Below the pieces are notes generated by a model. It was not told the DNA's origin and did no database searches. It worked only from the letters and a program-made list of their open reading frames with translations. Shown here in pieces: positions 37,419 through 46,056 of a stretch of DNA of 64,000 nt. A program made the position numbers and the translations under genes. How positions within the stretch are numbered: position 1 is the first letter of the stretch; each line of letters opens with the position of its first letter. This stretch comes from CAWAYH01 sp963786195 (GTDB lineage: Bacteria; Acidobacteriota; Vicinamibacteria; Vicinamibacterales; 2-12-FULL-66-21): NCBI GenBank assembly GCA_963786195.1, contig CAWAYH010000009.1, positions 1-64,000 on the forward strand. The letters are read 5' to 3'.

Positions 37419-39800
37419 CTACTCGTCCCTCAGCAGCGTCACAGGATCCACGCGTCCGGCGACGTGTGCTGGACGCCACGCGGCGGCCAGTGTGGTCGCG
37501 GCGAGCAGACCGATCACGGCCACCCAGATGGCCGGATCGAACACGCTGACGCCGTACTGCAACGAGCTGAGGCTGCGAGCGAACGACCAGCCGGCCAGTG
37601 AACCGAGAGCAATGCCGATCGTCGCCACCAGGAGTCCGTCCCTGAGGACGAGCCGGCGTATCTGTCCCTCGGACGCGCCCAACGCCGTCCGAATCCCGAA
37701 TTCCCGTCGTCGCCTGCCGACCGCGTAGCTCAAAACCCCGAACAGTCCACCCGCGGCAGCAACGACGGCAATCGCCGCGAATACGAGTCCGAGCGCAGCC
37801 GCGGCGCGGGGTGCGGCGAGCTGCTCGAGGTACGCCTCGTCCAGGGGGCCCACATCGAGCACCTGGACGGCCGGACTGCTGGCCATGAGCTGCTGCCGGA
37901 TCACGGCACCGCTCGGGCACGGATCGCTGCAGCGCAGGCTCATCATGAAGAAGCCGCCAAGCGACGCGGCGGGAAGCGCCTGGTAGAACTCGGGTCGGTC
38001 GACTTGGGGATCGATCGAGGGATGGTTGATCTCGCGGGCGACGCCGATGACGCGGAAGTCCTCCTTGCCGAACCCGAATGACGCGCCGATCGGATCGACG
38101 GTGGCGAACAGGCGCGACGCCAGCCGTTCCCCGATGATCGCGTCATGCGAGGTGTCGGAGGGCTGGAAGGTCCGGCCCCTCAGCAGCGGGATGCGATAGA
38201 GATCGAAGAAATCGGCACCGACGTGATAGCTCTCGACCGCGGGGAGTTCGACGGGCTCGGCGCCGGGGACGTTGGTCCGCCACTGGAAGGTGAAATGTAT
38301 GCCTCCACCGCCGGGAGGGAGGCCGAATGACAACGCGACCTGCTGAATGCCCGGCAGTCTGCGCATCTCGTCCTCGATGACGGAGGTGATGGCCTGACGC
38401 GACGCACGGTCCTTGAAGGCTGAGTCTGGAAGCGAGATCCTGGCGACGAGCACGCCATGAGAATCCAATCCGCGATCGGTTTCCGAGAGGTTGATGAAAG
38501 ATCGTACGAGGAGCGCCGCTCCGACGAGCAGCGCGCACGCCAGTGCAATCTCGCCCACGATGAGCCCGCGCGTGATCGAGCGGGCTGCCCTGCTTTCGGT
38601 GCCCGATCGGTCTCCGATTCTCATCGCATCCGCCGGATCGAGCCGCGTTCCGATCCAGGCGGGCCAGACGCCGGCCACGAGCGTCGCGAACGCGCCGGCG
38701 GCCGAGGCCGCGATCAGCGCCCGCACGTCCAGGTTGAGGGGATTCAGCGTTCGCAGCAGGAATGCCTCCGGCAGAAAGCCGCGTGCTGCTGCGACCAGCG
38801 TCCATGAGAGCGCCACGCCCGCGGCCGACCCGGCCACCCCAAGCAAGGCGCTTTCGAAGAGCGCATGGCGGAGAAGACGGCCGCGCGAAGCGCCAAGCGC
38901 CGAGCACATGCTGAACTCCCGGCGACGTTCGCTGAGCCGGACCAGGAGCAGGCTGCTGACGTTGGCGCACAGAACCAGGAACACGAGCGCCACACCCCCG
39001 AAGAGGAGCGGCAAGGCACGCTGGTTGTACCGGTCCTGCCTGAGACCGGTGAGTTCTGACGGACGCGCAGACAGCTTCGCCGTCAACGGGTCGACTGCGT
39101 GGGCCGCCTCGGTGGCCATGCGGCGGACGTCAGCGTCCGGAACACCGCGTGCCAGGCGCGCAAACGGAACCGGCAGTTCCGTCGCACGGTCGGGCGGCGG
39201 CGCATCGAAATTGGCCGGCTGCCACACCACGGTGTCGAAACCCGGGAACCGGAAATCAGCCGGCATGATCCCCACGACGACCACCGATCGGCCGTTGACG
39301 ACGATGGTCCGGCCAACGAGCGACGGATCGGCGGCAAACGTGGAGCGCCAGACATCCTCGGACAGCAACACGCGGTCGTCTGCGCCGGCACGCCCCTCTT
39401 CCGGTTCGAACACCCGTCCGCGAATCGGGCGGACGTCCAGCATTCGGAAGAGCCCCGGTGTGACGAAGGCGCTTGCACGTGCCACGGGACCGTCTGCGGC
39501 GGCGATCAGCGCCGTACTCCTGTTGGCGGACTCGACCGCCTCGAATGCCGGGCTCGAGCGCCACGCGCGGAAGACGTCGCGCGACACCGCAGTTCGGCCG
39601 CCGCGCGCGGTCCCCATGTAGATCTGAACGAGCTTGTCCGGCTCCCTGAACGGAACGGGCCGCAGCAGGAGGGTATCGGCAATGGTGAACATCGCCGTCG
39701 TCAGGCCGATGCCCAGCGCGAGCATGGCCGCGGCAGCCAGCATCAACCCCGGCTTCGATTGCAGGCGCCGCCAGGCCAGGTGAACGTCGTCCTTGATCAT
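37419..39800 (-). CDS. ADOP permease 4 (FtsX/MacB-like), intact
   Basis: This is a complete ADOP of 793 residues with no frame breaks. It starts MIKDDVHLAWRRLQSKPGLM and moves directly into helix 1 (AAAAMLALGIGLTTAMFTI), so it lacks the PadR-type extension. The first unit carries LVFLVLCANVSSLLLVRLSERR and SMCSALGASRGRLLRHAL; the centre has IALACALLVGAALLVRSF; the second unit has VVAAAGGLFGVLSYAVGRRRREFGIRTALGA and ends VAGRVDPVTLLRDE. Neither a regulator nor an ATPase is adjacent. The upstream neighbour on the same strand is apbE, but the gap of about 70 bp gives no functional link. Confidence 0.9.
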   Translation of the reverse strand: MIKDDVHLAWRRLQSKPGLMLAAAAMLALGIGLTTAMFTIADTLLLRPVPFREPDKLVQIYMGTARGGRTAVSRDVFRAWRSSPAFEAVESANRSTALIAAADGPVARASAFVTPGLFRMLDVRPIRGRVFEPEEGRAGADDRVLLSEDVWRSTFAADPSLVGRTIVVNGRSVVVVGIMPADFRFPGFDTVVWQPANFDAPPPDRATELPVPFARLARGVPDADVRRMATEAAHAVDPLTAKLSARPSELTGLRQDRYNQRALPLLFGGVALVFLVLCANVSSLLLVRLSERRREFSMCSALGASRGRLLRHALFESALLGVAGSAAGVALSWTLVAAARGFLPEAFLLRTLNPLNLDVRALIAASAAGAFATLVAGVWPAWIGTRLDPADAMRIGDRSGTESRAARSITRGLIVGEIALACALLVGAALLVRSFINLSETDRGLDSHGVLVARISLPDSAFKDRASRQAITSVIEDEMRRLPGIQQVALSFGLPPGGGGIHFTFQWRTNVPGAEPVELPAVESYHVGADFFDLYRIPLLRGRTFQPSDTSHDAIIGERLASRLFATVDPIGASFGFGKEDFRVIGVAREINHPSIDPQVDRPEFYQALPAASLGGFFMMSLRCSDPCPSGAVIRQQLMASSPAVQVLDVGPLDEAYLEQLAAPRAAAALGLVFAAIAVVAAAGGLFGVLSYAVGRRRREFGIRTALGASEGQIRRLVLRDGLLVATIGIALGSLAGWSFARSLSSLQYGVSVFDPAIWVAVIGLLAATTLAAAWRPAHVAGRVDPVTLLRDE

Positions 39801-39866
39801 CGCTGACTCCTGAACAGTGCGTGTCTTCGAACAGACACCAAGTCACTGCATGAGACGGCCAGGGGT

Positions 39867-40863
39867 TAGAAAACGGTTGGGTAATGACAGGCGCCGGATC
39901 GCGCTCCATGCTGACGACCAGGTCCGGGAAGCGCGTCAAAAGCGAGCCTGAGCGTTCCGGACCAAGTACGGTCAGGGCCGTGGCAATGGCGTCGACGGTT
40001 GTGGCATCATCCCCGATGACACGCGCCAGAACGTGATTTGTCACGCCCAGTCCCGTCCGCGGATCGACCACGTGCGAATAGCGGACGCCGTCGATCTCGA
40101 CGAACTGCGACGTCGCGCCGGATGTGGCGATCGCCTGATTGGTGAGCCGGCCGGCGCGCTCGCGGAACGCCGCATCGGCGCGGCCGACTTCGATGCGCCA
40201 TCCGGACCTGTCCGGCGGCGCATCGCCGACGACGATGTCACCCCCGGATTCGACGAGCGCCCGGGTAACGGCGTGATCGCGCATGGTGCGCAGGGCCTCC
40301 TGCAGAATGTATCCCTTGGCGATGCCGCCAAGATCGAGCCGCATGCCCTGACGCCCGAGTCGCACTGCGCGACGCCTGGGATCGAGGGCCAGCTTCTGCC
40401 AGCCCGTCAGCGTGCGCGCGGCCGCAAGCGCGGCGGGATCGGGCATCCGTCCGGTGCGGCGCGCGTCACGCCAGAGGGCGACGAGCGGCCCGACGGTCGG
40501 ATCGAACACCCCGCCGCTGGCGCAAGCGATCTCGGCGGCGCGCGTCAGGACGCTGAAGAGCTCCGGGCTGACGGCCGTCCAGTCGCCTGCATGCCGTTCG
40601 AGCCGTCGCAGCTCGCTGTCGGGGCGGTAGTCGCTCATCATCTGGTCCAGCGTCGCGATGCGGCGGAATGCGGTCCGCGCGGCCTCGCGGGCCTGGTCCT
40701 CCGACTCCGCGTGAAGTACGATCCGGACCGGAAGGCCCATGTGCACTTCGGTGAACTCGGCCTTGAACGCCTGACTCGGCTGGAGGGATCGGCAGGGTGC
40801 CGGGAGCCACAGGACGAGTGACAACCAGACGAGAGGAATCGTGTTCGCGGCTGTCGCGATCAT
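39867..40863 (-). CDS. apbE: FAD:protein FMN transferase (ApbE), probable C-terminal frameshift
   Basis: This is an exported flavinyltransferase of about 330 residues that attaches FMN to Thr/Ser in extracytoplasmic flavoproteins. A signal peptide (IPLVWLSLVLWLPAPC, possibly a lipobox ending at Cys) is followed by the ApbE core: MSDYRPDSELRRL, ASGGVFDPTVGPLVALW, LDLGGIAKGYILQEAL, ALVESGGDIVVGD, RYSHVVDPRTGLG, and the Mg2+-site motif TTVDAIATALTVLGPE. The frame then runs without a stop into ADOP4, whereas a one-base shift near 39880 gives TAA at 39867-39869, which fits the normal family length; I take that as the true end. Its ATG (40863) is only 2 bp from the divergent start at 40866. Confidence 0.82.
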
Positions 40864-40865
40864 CG

Positions 40866-41717
40866 ATGGTTTTCGATCTGCGGGCGACCAGCCGGGCGTT
40901 GTTGCTGCTGCCGGCGCTCGCATCAGCCTTTACGGCCGCTACCGCCGACAACGTCACGGCTCACGCAACGCCGCAGCCGTCGGCTCAAGCGCAAGGGTAT
41001 CGCGAATCGATCCCCGGCACGCTGGTGACCTTCGAGATGGTGCCTGTGCCGGGCGGTTCGGTCACCCTGGGCGGAAAGTCGGTGACCGTCGAGCCGTTCT
41101 ACATCGGTCGCACCGAGGTGACGTGGGACATGTACGATGTGTTCGCGCTCAAGCTCGACGGGCCGAAGGGTTCCGGCGGCGCGGATGCTGTTGCGCGGCC
41201 TTCGCACCCCTACGGTGCGCCGGATTACGGATGGGGACACGCGGGCTATCCGGCGATCAGCGTGACGCGCGCCGCCGCGCAGGCGTTCTGCGACTGGCTC
41301 GCGTCGAAGACCGGAAAGCCGTACCGTCTCGCGACGGAAGCCGAGTGGCTGCGGGCGGCGCGGCTTGGGGCGGGAGACGCGCCCCTGACGGGCGACCGGC
41401 GCAGCGCGCTGGCGTGGCATCGCGGCAACGCAACCGAGACGACGCACGCGGTCGGCAGCCGGAAGCCTGATAATCTCGGGCTGTTCGACCTGTTCGGCAA
41501 CGCCGCCGAATGGGTGACGACGAGCGACGGCCGTCTCGTCACGCGCGGCGGCTCGTTCCGGGAACGCGCCGAACTCGTCGGCCCGGACGCGCGCGCCGAA
41601 CAGGATGATTCGTGGAACGAACGCGATCCGCAGCTCCCCAAGAGCCGCTGGTGGCTGTCGGACGGCCCTTTCGTGGGATTCAGGGTGGTCAGATCGGAAA
41701 AGACGTCAGATCAGTGA
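40866..41717 (+). CDS. Formylglycine-generating-enzyme-fold (SUMF1) secreted protein
   Basis: This is an exported protein of 283 residues with a signal peptide (ATSRALLLLPALASAFTAATA) and a SUMF1/FGE-sulfatase domain: VPVPGGSVTLGG, FYIGRTEVTWDMYDVF, YPAISVTRAAAQAFCDWLAS, YRLATEAEWLRAARLG, LGLFDLFGNAAEWVTTSDG, LVTRGGSFRERAELVG and GFRVVRSEK. I do not see the Cys pair of true formylglycine generators in the usual place, so this is probably a non-catalytic or differently acting fold member. It forms an operon with the Gfo/Idh/MocA gene 7 bp downstream; such pairs occur in glycan-degrading bacteria. The start is uncertain because the divergent apbE start is 2 bp away. Confidence 0.8.
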   Translation: MVFDLRATSRALLLLPALASAFTAATADNVTAHATPQPSAQAQGYRESIPGTLVTFEMVPVPGGSVTLGGKSVTVEPFYIGRTEVTWDMYDVFALKLDGPKGSGGADAVARPSHPYGAPDYGWGHAGYPAISVTRAAAQAFCDWLASKTGKPYRLATEAEWLRAARLGAGDAPLTGDRRSALAWHRGNATETTHAVGSRKPDNLGLFDLFGNAAEWVTTSDGRLVTRGGSFRERAELVGPDARAEQDDSWNERDPQLPKSRWWLSDGPFVGFRVVRSEKTSDQ

Positions 41718-41724
41718 GGCACCT

Positions 41725-43026
41725 ATGAGCGACAACCGAATCGATCCCGTTACCCGGCGAACGTTCATCCAGACGACGGCGGCTGCGACGGCGGCGATCG
41801 TGCTGCCCGGCGGGATCCACGCGGCGGGCTCGGATGTGATCCGCGTCGGCCTCGTCGGGTGCGGCGGTCGCGGCACCGGCGCTGCAAGCGACTGCCTGCG
41901 GTCCTCCGATGGCGTCGAGCTCGTCGCGCTGGGCGACCTCGTGCCGGATCGGCTTGCGCAGTGCCGCAAGGAGCTCACGGCCAACGCCGACAAGAACGGC
42001 TTCGCCGCCAGGTACAAGATCACGGACGAGCGGTGCTTCACCGGATTCGACGCCTACCAGAAAGTGCTGGCGAGCGACATTCACCTCGTGATTCTCGCGA
42101 CGCCGCCGGGATTCCGGCCGGCGCACCTGGCCGCGGCCGTTGCCGCCGGCAAGCACATCTTCGCTGAGAAACCGGTCGCCGTGGACTCGGCCGGCGTGCG
42201 ATCCGTGCTGGCGACCTACGAGATCGCGCGTCAAAAGGGACTTGGCATCGGCGTCGGCACCCAGCGTCGTCATCAGGCCGAGTACCTCGCGACGATCAAG
42301 CGCCTGCAGGACGACGCGATCGGCCATGTCGTGAGCGGTCAGGTGTTCTGGAATCAGGGCGGCCTGTGGAACCACGACCGGCTGCCCGAGTGGACCGACG
42401 CCGAATGGCAGATTCGCAACTGGCTGTACTTCACCTGGCTCTCCGGCGATCACATCGTCGAGCAGCACGTGCACAACATCGACGTCGCCAACTGGGTCAT
42501 GGGCGCGCATCCCCTGAAAGCGACCGCGGTCGGCGGGCGTCAGTGGCGGACCGAGCCGCGGTACGGACACATCTACGATCACTTCGCGGTGGACTACGAG
42601 TACCCGAACGGCGTGCGCGTGCTCAGCATGTGCCGTCAAATCGCGGGCACGCGCGGCCGCGTGGGCGAGCACTTCATCGGCACGAAGGGGAACTCGAACG
42701 CCGCCGGCCGGATCGAGGGTGCGAAATCGTGGACCTTCGAAAAGCCGGAGAAGCCGATCAGCCCGTACATCCAGGAGCACACCGACCTCATCGCGAGCAT
42801 TCGAAGCGGCAAACCCTACAACGAGCTGAAGCAGGTCACCGAGAGCACGCTCACGGCGATTCTGGGCCGCGAGGCGGCGTACACGGGTCAGGAGATCGCG
42901 TGGGACGAGATGCTCAACGCGAATCAGATTCTGACGCCGGAGACGATCGCGTTCGGCCCGCTCGAGGTGCCGCCCATCGCAATGCCGGGCCGGACGAAGG
43001 TCAGCCGGAAGTGGAACGAGGCCTGA
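41725..43026 (+). CDS. Tat-exported Gfo/Idh/MocA-family oxidoreductase
   Basis: This 433-residue NAD(P)-dependent oxidoreductase carries a twin-arginine signal (TRRTFIQTTAAATAAIVLPGG). The Rossmann motif is IRVGLVGCGGRGTGAASDC; the catalytic region has HIFAEKPVAVD (EKP motif) and VGTQRRHQAEYLATI. The second domain includes WFTWLSGDHIVEQHVHNIDVANWVMG, with the active-site Asp-His-type residues, and YEYPNGVRVLSMCRQI. Periplasmic members often oxidise or epimerise sugars and modified glycans; the substrate is unknown. ATG 41725 lies 7 bp after the SUMF1-like stop, so the two are cotranscribed. Intact. Confidence 0.9.
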   Translation: MSDNRIDPVTRRTFIQTTAAATAAIVLPGGIHAAGSDVIRVGLVGCGGRGTGAASDCLRSSDGVELVALGDLVPDRLAQCRKELTANADKNGFAARYKITDERCFTGFDAYQKVLASDIHLVILATPPGFRPAHLAAAVAAGKHIFAEKPVAVDSAGVRSVLATYEIARQKGLGIGVGTQRRHQAEYLATIKRLQDDAIGHVVSGQVFWNQGGLWNHDRLPEWTDAEWQIRNWLYFTWLSGDHIVEQHVHNIDVANWVMGAHPLKATAVGGRQWRTEPRYGHIYDHFAVDYEYPNGVRVLSMCRQIAGTRGRVGEHFIGTKGNSNAAGRIEGAKSWTFEKPEKPISPYIQEHTDLIASIRSGKPYNELKQVTESTLTAILGREAAYTGQEIAWDEMLNANQILTPETIAFGPLEVPPIAMPGRTKVSRKWNEA

Positions 43027-43135
43027 GGTCAGCGAACTCGAACCGACGCACGTGCGATTCTGATTGGCACGGCCCCTGCACGGATCGCATGTGTAACGGG
43101 TGATGTTCATGACAACGCGTCAGGCTCGCAGGGTC

Positions 43136-44801
43136 ATGGCGTGGAAGCGCGCGATCCTGATTCCGGTCGTTCTCTGCAGCGTAAGTGCCCCCGCGGCATG
43201 GCAATCTCAGCGGCCAGCCGAGGCGCTTCGGTCACGCGTAGAAGCGTTGCGGGCGGCGCCCGCAACACGGATCCGCGGCATTCAGCTGATGCAGCCGCGC
43301 GCTGTCGTGGCGTTCTACGAAGCGCGCGGGTTCCAGCCCGCCTGGGCGCTGCCGGCCGGTGCCGCCACGATCGTGCAGGCGATCCGGCGCACTCAGGAGG
43401 ACGGCCTCACTCCGGCCGACTATCACCTGGCCGCGCTCGACAGCGCGATCGCGGCACGCGGGTCAGCGGCTAATCCGGAACTCGATGCCGACCTGCAGGT
43501 CCTGCTGGCCGATGCGACCGCCGCGCTCTTCGATCACGTTCTCTACGGGAAAGTCCTGCCGGCGACTCTGGACAAGCGATGGAACGTCGATCCGAGAATC
43601 GGCGCGCCGCCGATGGAGTCGGTCCTCAACCAGCTCGCGACCGCGCCCGCGCTCGGCGACGCGATCAATGCGCTTCAGCCGAAACACTTCATTTATACCG
43701 GCCTGAAAAAGGAGCTGGCCCGGCTGAGGACCGTCGCGTCGGCTGGAAGCTGGCCCGTCGTACCGCCGGGTCGCGCTTCGATCAAGCCTGGCGCCAAAGA
43801 CCCTCGTGTGCCCGCGGTTCGCAAGCGGCTAGCGGCGAGCGGCGAGCTCGCGTCGAACGCCTCGCCGGAGAGCGACGTGTACGACGCGGAGCTCGAGGCG
43901 GCGCTCAAGCGATTTCAGGATCATCATCGGCTCAACGCGGATGGCGCCATCGGCAAGACGACGCTGGATGCCCTGAACGTGCCGATCGACACGCGGATCG
44001 GCCAGGTCCGCGTGAACATGGAGCGCGCCCGCTGGGTGACCAACGGGTTGCGCGAGTCGTTTCTGCTGGTCAACCTGCCCGCCTTCAAGGTGTATTTCAT
44101 CCGCGACGGTAAGAACATCTGGGAATCCAAGACGCAGATCGGCAGAGCCGCGCGGCGGACGCCAACGTTCCGGGCGGACCTTCGCTATCTCGTCTTCAAT
44201 CCGGACTGGACGGTTCCCCCCACGATCCTCGAGCAGGACGTGCTCGGCGGGATGCGCAAGGGGCAGAACACGATCGCCAAAAAACGTCTGACGATCCTGG
44301 ATCGTCAGGGGAACGCGGTCGATCCGGCGTCCATCGATTGGGCCACGGCCAGACCCGGGACGTTTCCGTACACGCTGCGCCAGCCGCCGGGGCCGGACAA
44401 CGCGTTGGGGCGCGTCAAGTTCATCTTCCCCAACCAGTACCTCCATCTTCCTGCACGATACGCCAAGCCGCGATCTGTTCTCGTCGGACCAGCGGACGTT
44501 CAGCTCCGGGTGCATCCGCGTCGAGAAGCCGCTCGATCTGGCGACGGCGCTCCTCGAGGGCGACGGCTGGAACCGCGAGCGCGTCCAGTCGGCCGTGGAC
44601 GCCGGGCAGACCGAGACCGTCCTGCTGCGTGAGCCGCTTCCTGTGCTGATCGTGTACTGGACCGTCAGCGTTGGAGCGTCCGGAGAGCTCCGGTTCGCAC
44701 AGGACGTCTACAACCTCGACGCAATCGTCCTGCGCGTGCTCGACACTTCTCCTGCTTCGGGCGCTTCGCCCTCGGTCAGCAGGCCGCCGACCGGGATATG
44801 A
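43136..44801 (+). CDS. L,D-transpeptidase (YcbB-like), one frameshift
   Basis: This is a periplasmic peptidoglycan cross-linking enzyme of about 555 residues. A signal peptide (AWKRAILIPVVLCSVSAPA) precedes a scaffold domain, a peptidoglycan-binding domain (AALKRFQDHHRLNADGAIGKTTLDAL) and the YkuD catalytic domain: FLLVNLPAFKVYFIRDGK, LVFNPDWTVPPTI, then after a frame break near 44440 FLHDTPSRDLFS and SSGCIRVEKP, which holds the catalytic His and Cys. ATG 43136 is chosen for the signal peptide; in-frame ATGs at 43100, 43103 and 43109 are alternatives. The stop overlaps the next ATG (ATGA), so the GNAT gene is translationally coupled. Confidence 0.85.
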
Positions 44802-45271
44802 ATCTGACCGTCCGGGTCGCTACGACCCGCGACGCACCGGCCGTCAGCGAACTCATCACCCTCGCCTACCGCGTCGAGGACTTCTTCGTTCACGGCGACC
44901 GCACGAGCGCCGACGACGTGCGTGCGCGGATGCAACGTGGCGAGTTCCTGATGCTGGAAGACGCCGGCGGTGCGCTGGCAGGTTGTGTCTACGTCGAATC
45001 GCTCGGCGAGCGCGGGTACATGGGCATGCTCTCTATCGATCCCGGGCGTCAGCGCCAGGGATTGGGCGCCCGACTCGTGGCCGAAGCCGAAGCTCGTTGC
45101 GCGCGACACGGCTGCCGCGAGATGGAAATCGAGGTCGTGAATCTACGCGCCGAGCTGCCCGCCTTCTATCACGGGCTCGGCTACGTCGAGTCGGGCACGC
45201 GGCCGTTTCCGGATCCCGATCGGCTGAAGATGCCCTGCCATTTCGTGGTCATGAACAAATCGATCGCGTAG
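44798..45271 (+). CDS. GNAT-family N-acetyltransferase
   Basis: This 157-residue cytoplasmic acetyltransferase has the GNAT fold. Visible blocks are VRVATTRDAPAVSELITLAYR at the N-terminus, GCVYVESLGERGYMGMLSIDP (strand 4), the acetyl-CoA pyrophosphate loop RQRQGLGARLVAEAEARC, and the C-terminal LPAFYHGLGYVESG with the usual Tyr. The substrate is unknown. It overlaps the L,D-transpeptidase gene by 4 bp, so the two are coexpressed; a cell-wall link is suggested only by position. Intact. Confidence 0.88.
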   Translation: MNLTVRVATTRDAPAVSELITLAYRVEDFFVHGDRTSADDVRARMQRGEFLMLEDAGGALAGCVYVESLGERGYMGMLSIDPGRQRQGLGARLVAEAEARCARHGCREMEIEVVNLRAELPAFYHGLGYVESGTRPFPDPDRLKMPCHFVVMNKSIA

Positions 45272-45342
45272 GGCCGGGCGTAGGAACGCTCAGCGGACGG
45301 GGGCTCGACCGCCGCGCGAAGCTGAGCCGTGGCGGCCTTCGC

Positions 45343-46056
45343 CTACTGGACCGTGGGAGATTTCGGAAGCGGCGTGCCGTTGATGGATTGATATTCGTAG
45401 TCCATTGAAAACGTCGATCGTCCCGCGAGCAGGACGTCGGCAACCGAGCTCATGGCAACCGGCACACGTACGCCGGCGAGGCGCGCGTAGCGGCGGACGA
45501 CCTCGACGCGACGCGTCCAGAACGACGGACGCTTCACGAGTAGTCCTTCGATCCGCACGAGGTCCGCATCCTCCGGCGTCAGAAAGATGCTGCCGTCGAT
45601 CAGCATGGCGTCCTTGCGGCGCGGGTTGATCGTCACCTGCACGAGCCCGGCTGAAATCGCCCCCGGACCGAACTCGTAGTTCGCTTCGCTCAGCGCGCTG
45701 CGGCCCGCCTGATCGCGCCGCCTGGCGTCGCGCTCGGCTTCGAGCGCACCGCGCAGCACTCGGGAGCGGATCATGCCTGACCCCTCTTCTGCCAGCACTT
45801 CGTACTGGAAGCCGCGCTCGGAATCGAACGTCGTCATCGCGGTCAGCGACGCGCGCATCTTCCCGCCTCTGGACTCGGCGGTGAGGCGGCGCACGGCCCG
45901 GTAGCTCACCAGCGAGCGATCCTCCGACGACAGGAACCGCGCGACCGCCTCCGCGCGCGGGGGAGCCTGGAACGCGAGCGTGTCGGCGCTTCCGGCGAGC
46001 CGCGCGAAGAGCAGAGCGGCCGCGACAACTAGAGCGTAATGGATTGGGGGACGCAT
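45343..46056 (-). CDS. Exported LolA/MucB-like protein of unknown function
   Basis: This is an exported protein of 237 residues. The signal peptide (IHYALVVAAALLFARLAGSA) is followed by a beta-rich domain: LVSYRAVRRLTAESRGGKMRA, GFQYEVLAEEGSGMIRSRVL, DAMLIDGSIFLTPEDADLVRIEG and VPVAMSSVADVLLAGRSTFSMDYEYQS. The pattern resembles the half-barrel of LolA/LolB/MucB outer-membrane lipoprotein-sorting proteins, but I see no diagnostic motif, so the fold call is tentative. The start lies 28 bp inside the 3' end of the radical-SAM gene, so the two are probably coupled in translation and act together. Intact. Confidence 0.65.
   Translation of the reverse strand: MRPPIHYALVVAAALLFARLAGSADTLAFQAPPRAEAVARFLSSEDRSLVSYRAVRRLTAESRGGKMRASLTAMTTFDSERGFQYEVLAEEGSGMIRSRVLRGALEAERDARRRDQAGRSALSEANYEFGPGAISAGLVQVTINPRRKDAMLIDGSIFLTPEDADLVRIEGLLVKRPSFWTRRVEVVRRYARLAGVRVPVAMSSVADVLLAGRSTFSMDYEYQSINGTPLPKSPTVQ

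Noticed and set aside
40841..41470. Alternative frame starting with a GTG behind GAGAGGAATC
   Set aside because: The ribosome site looks good, but the frame loses the SUMF1 domain at once. It would matter only if a frame error lies near 40900.
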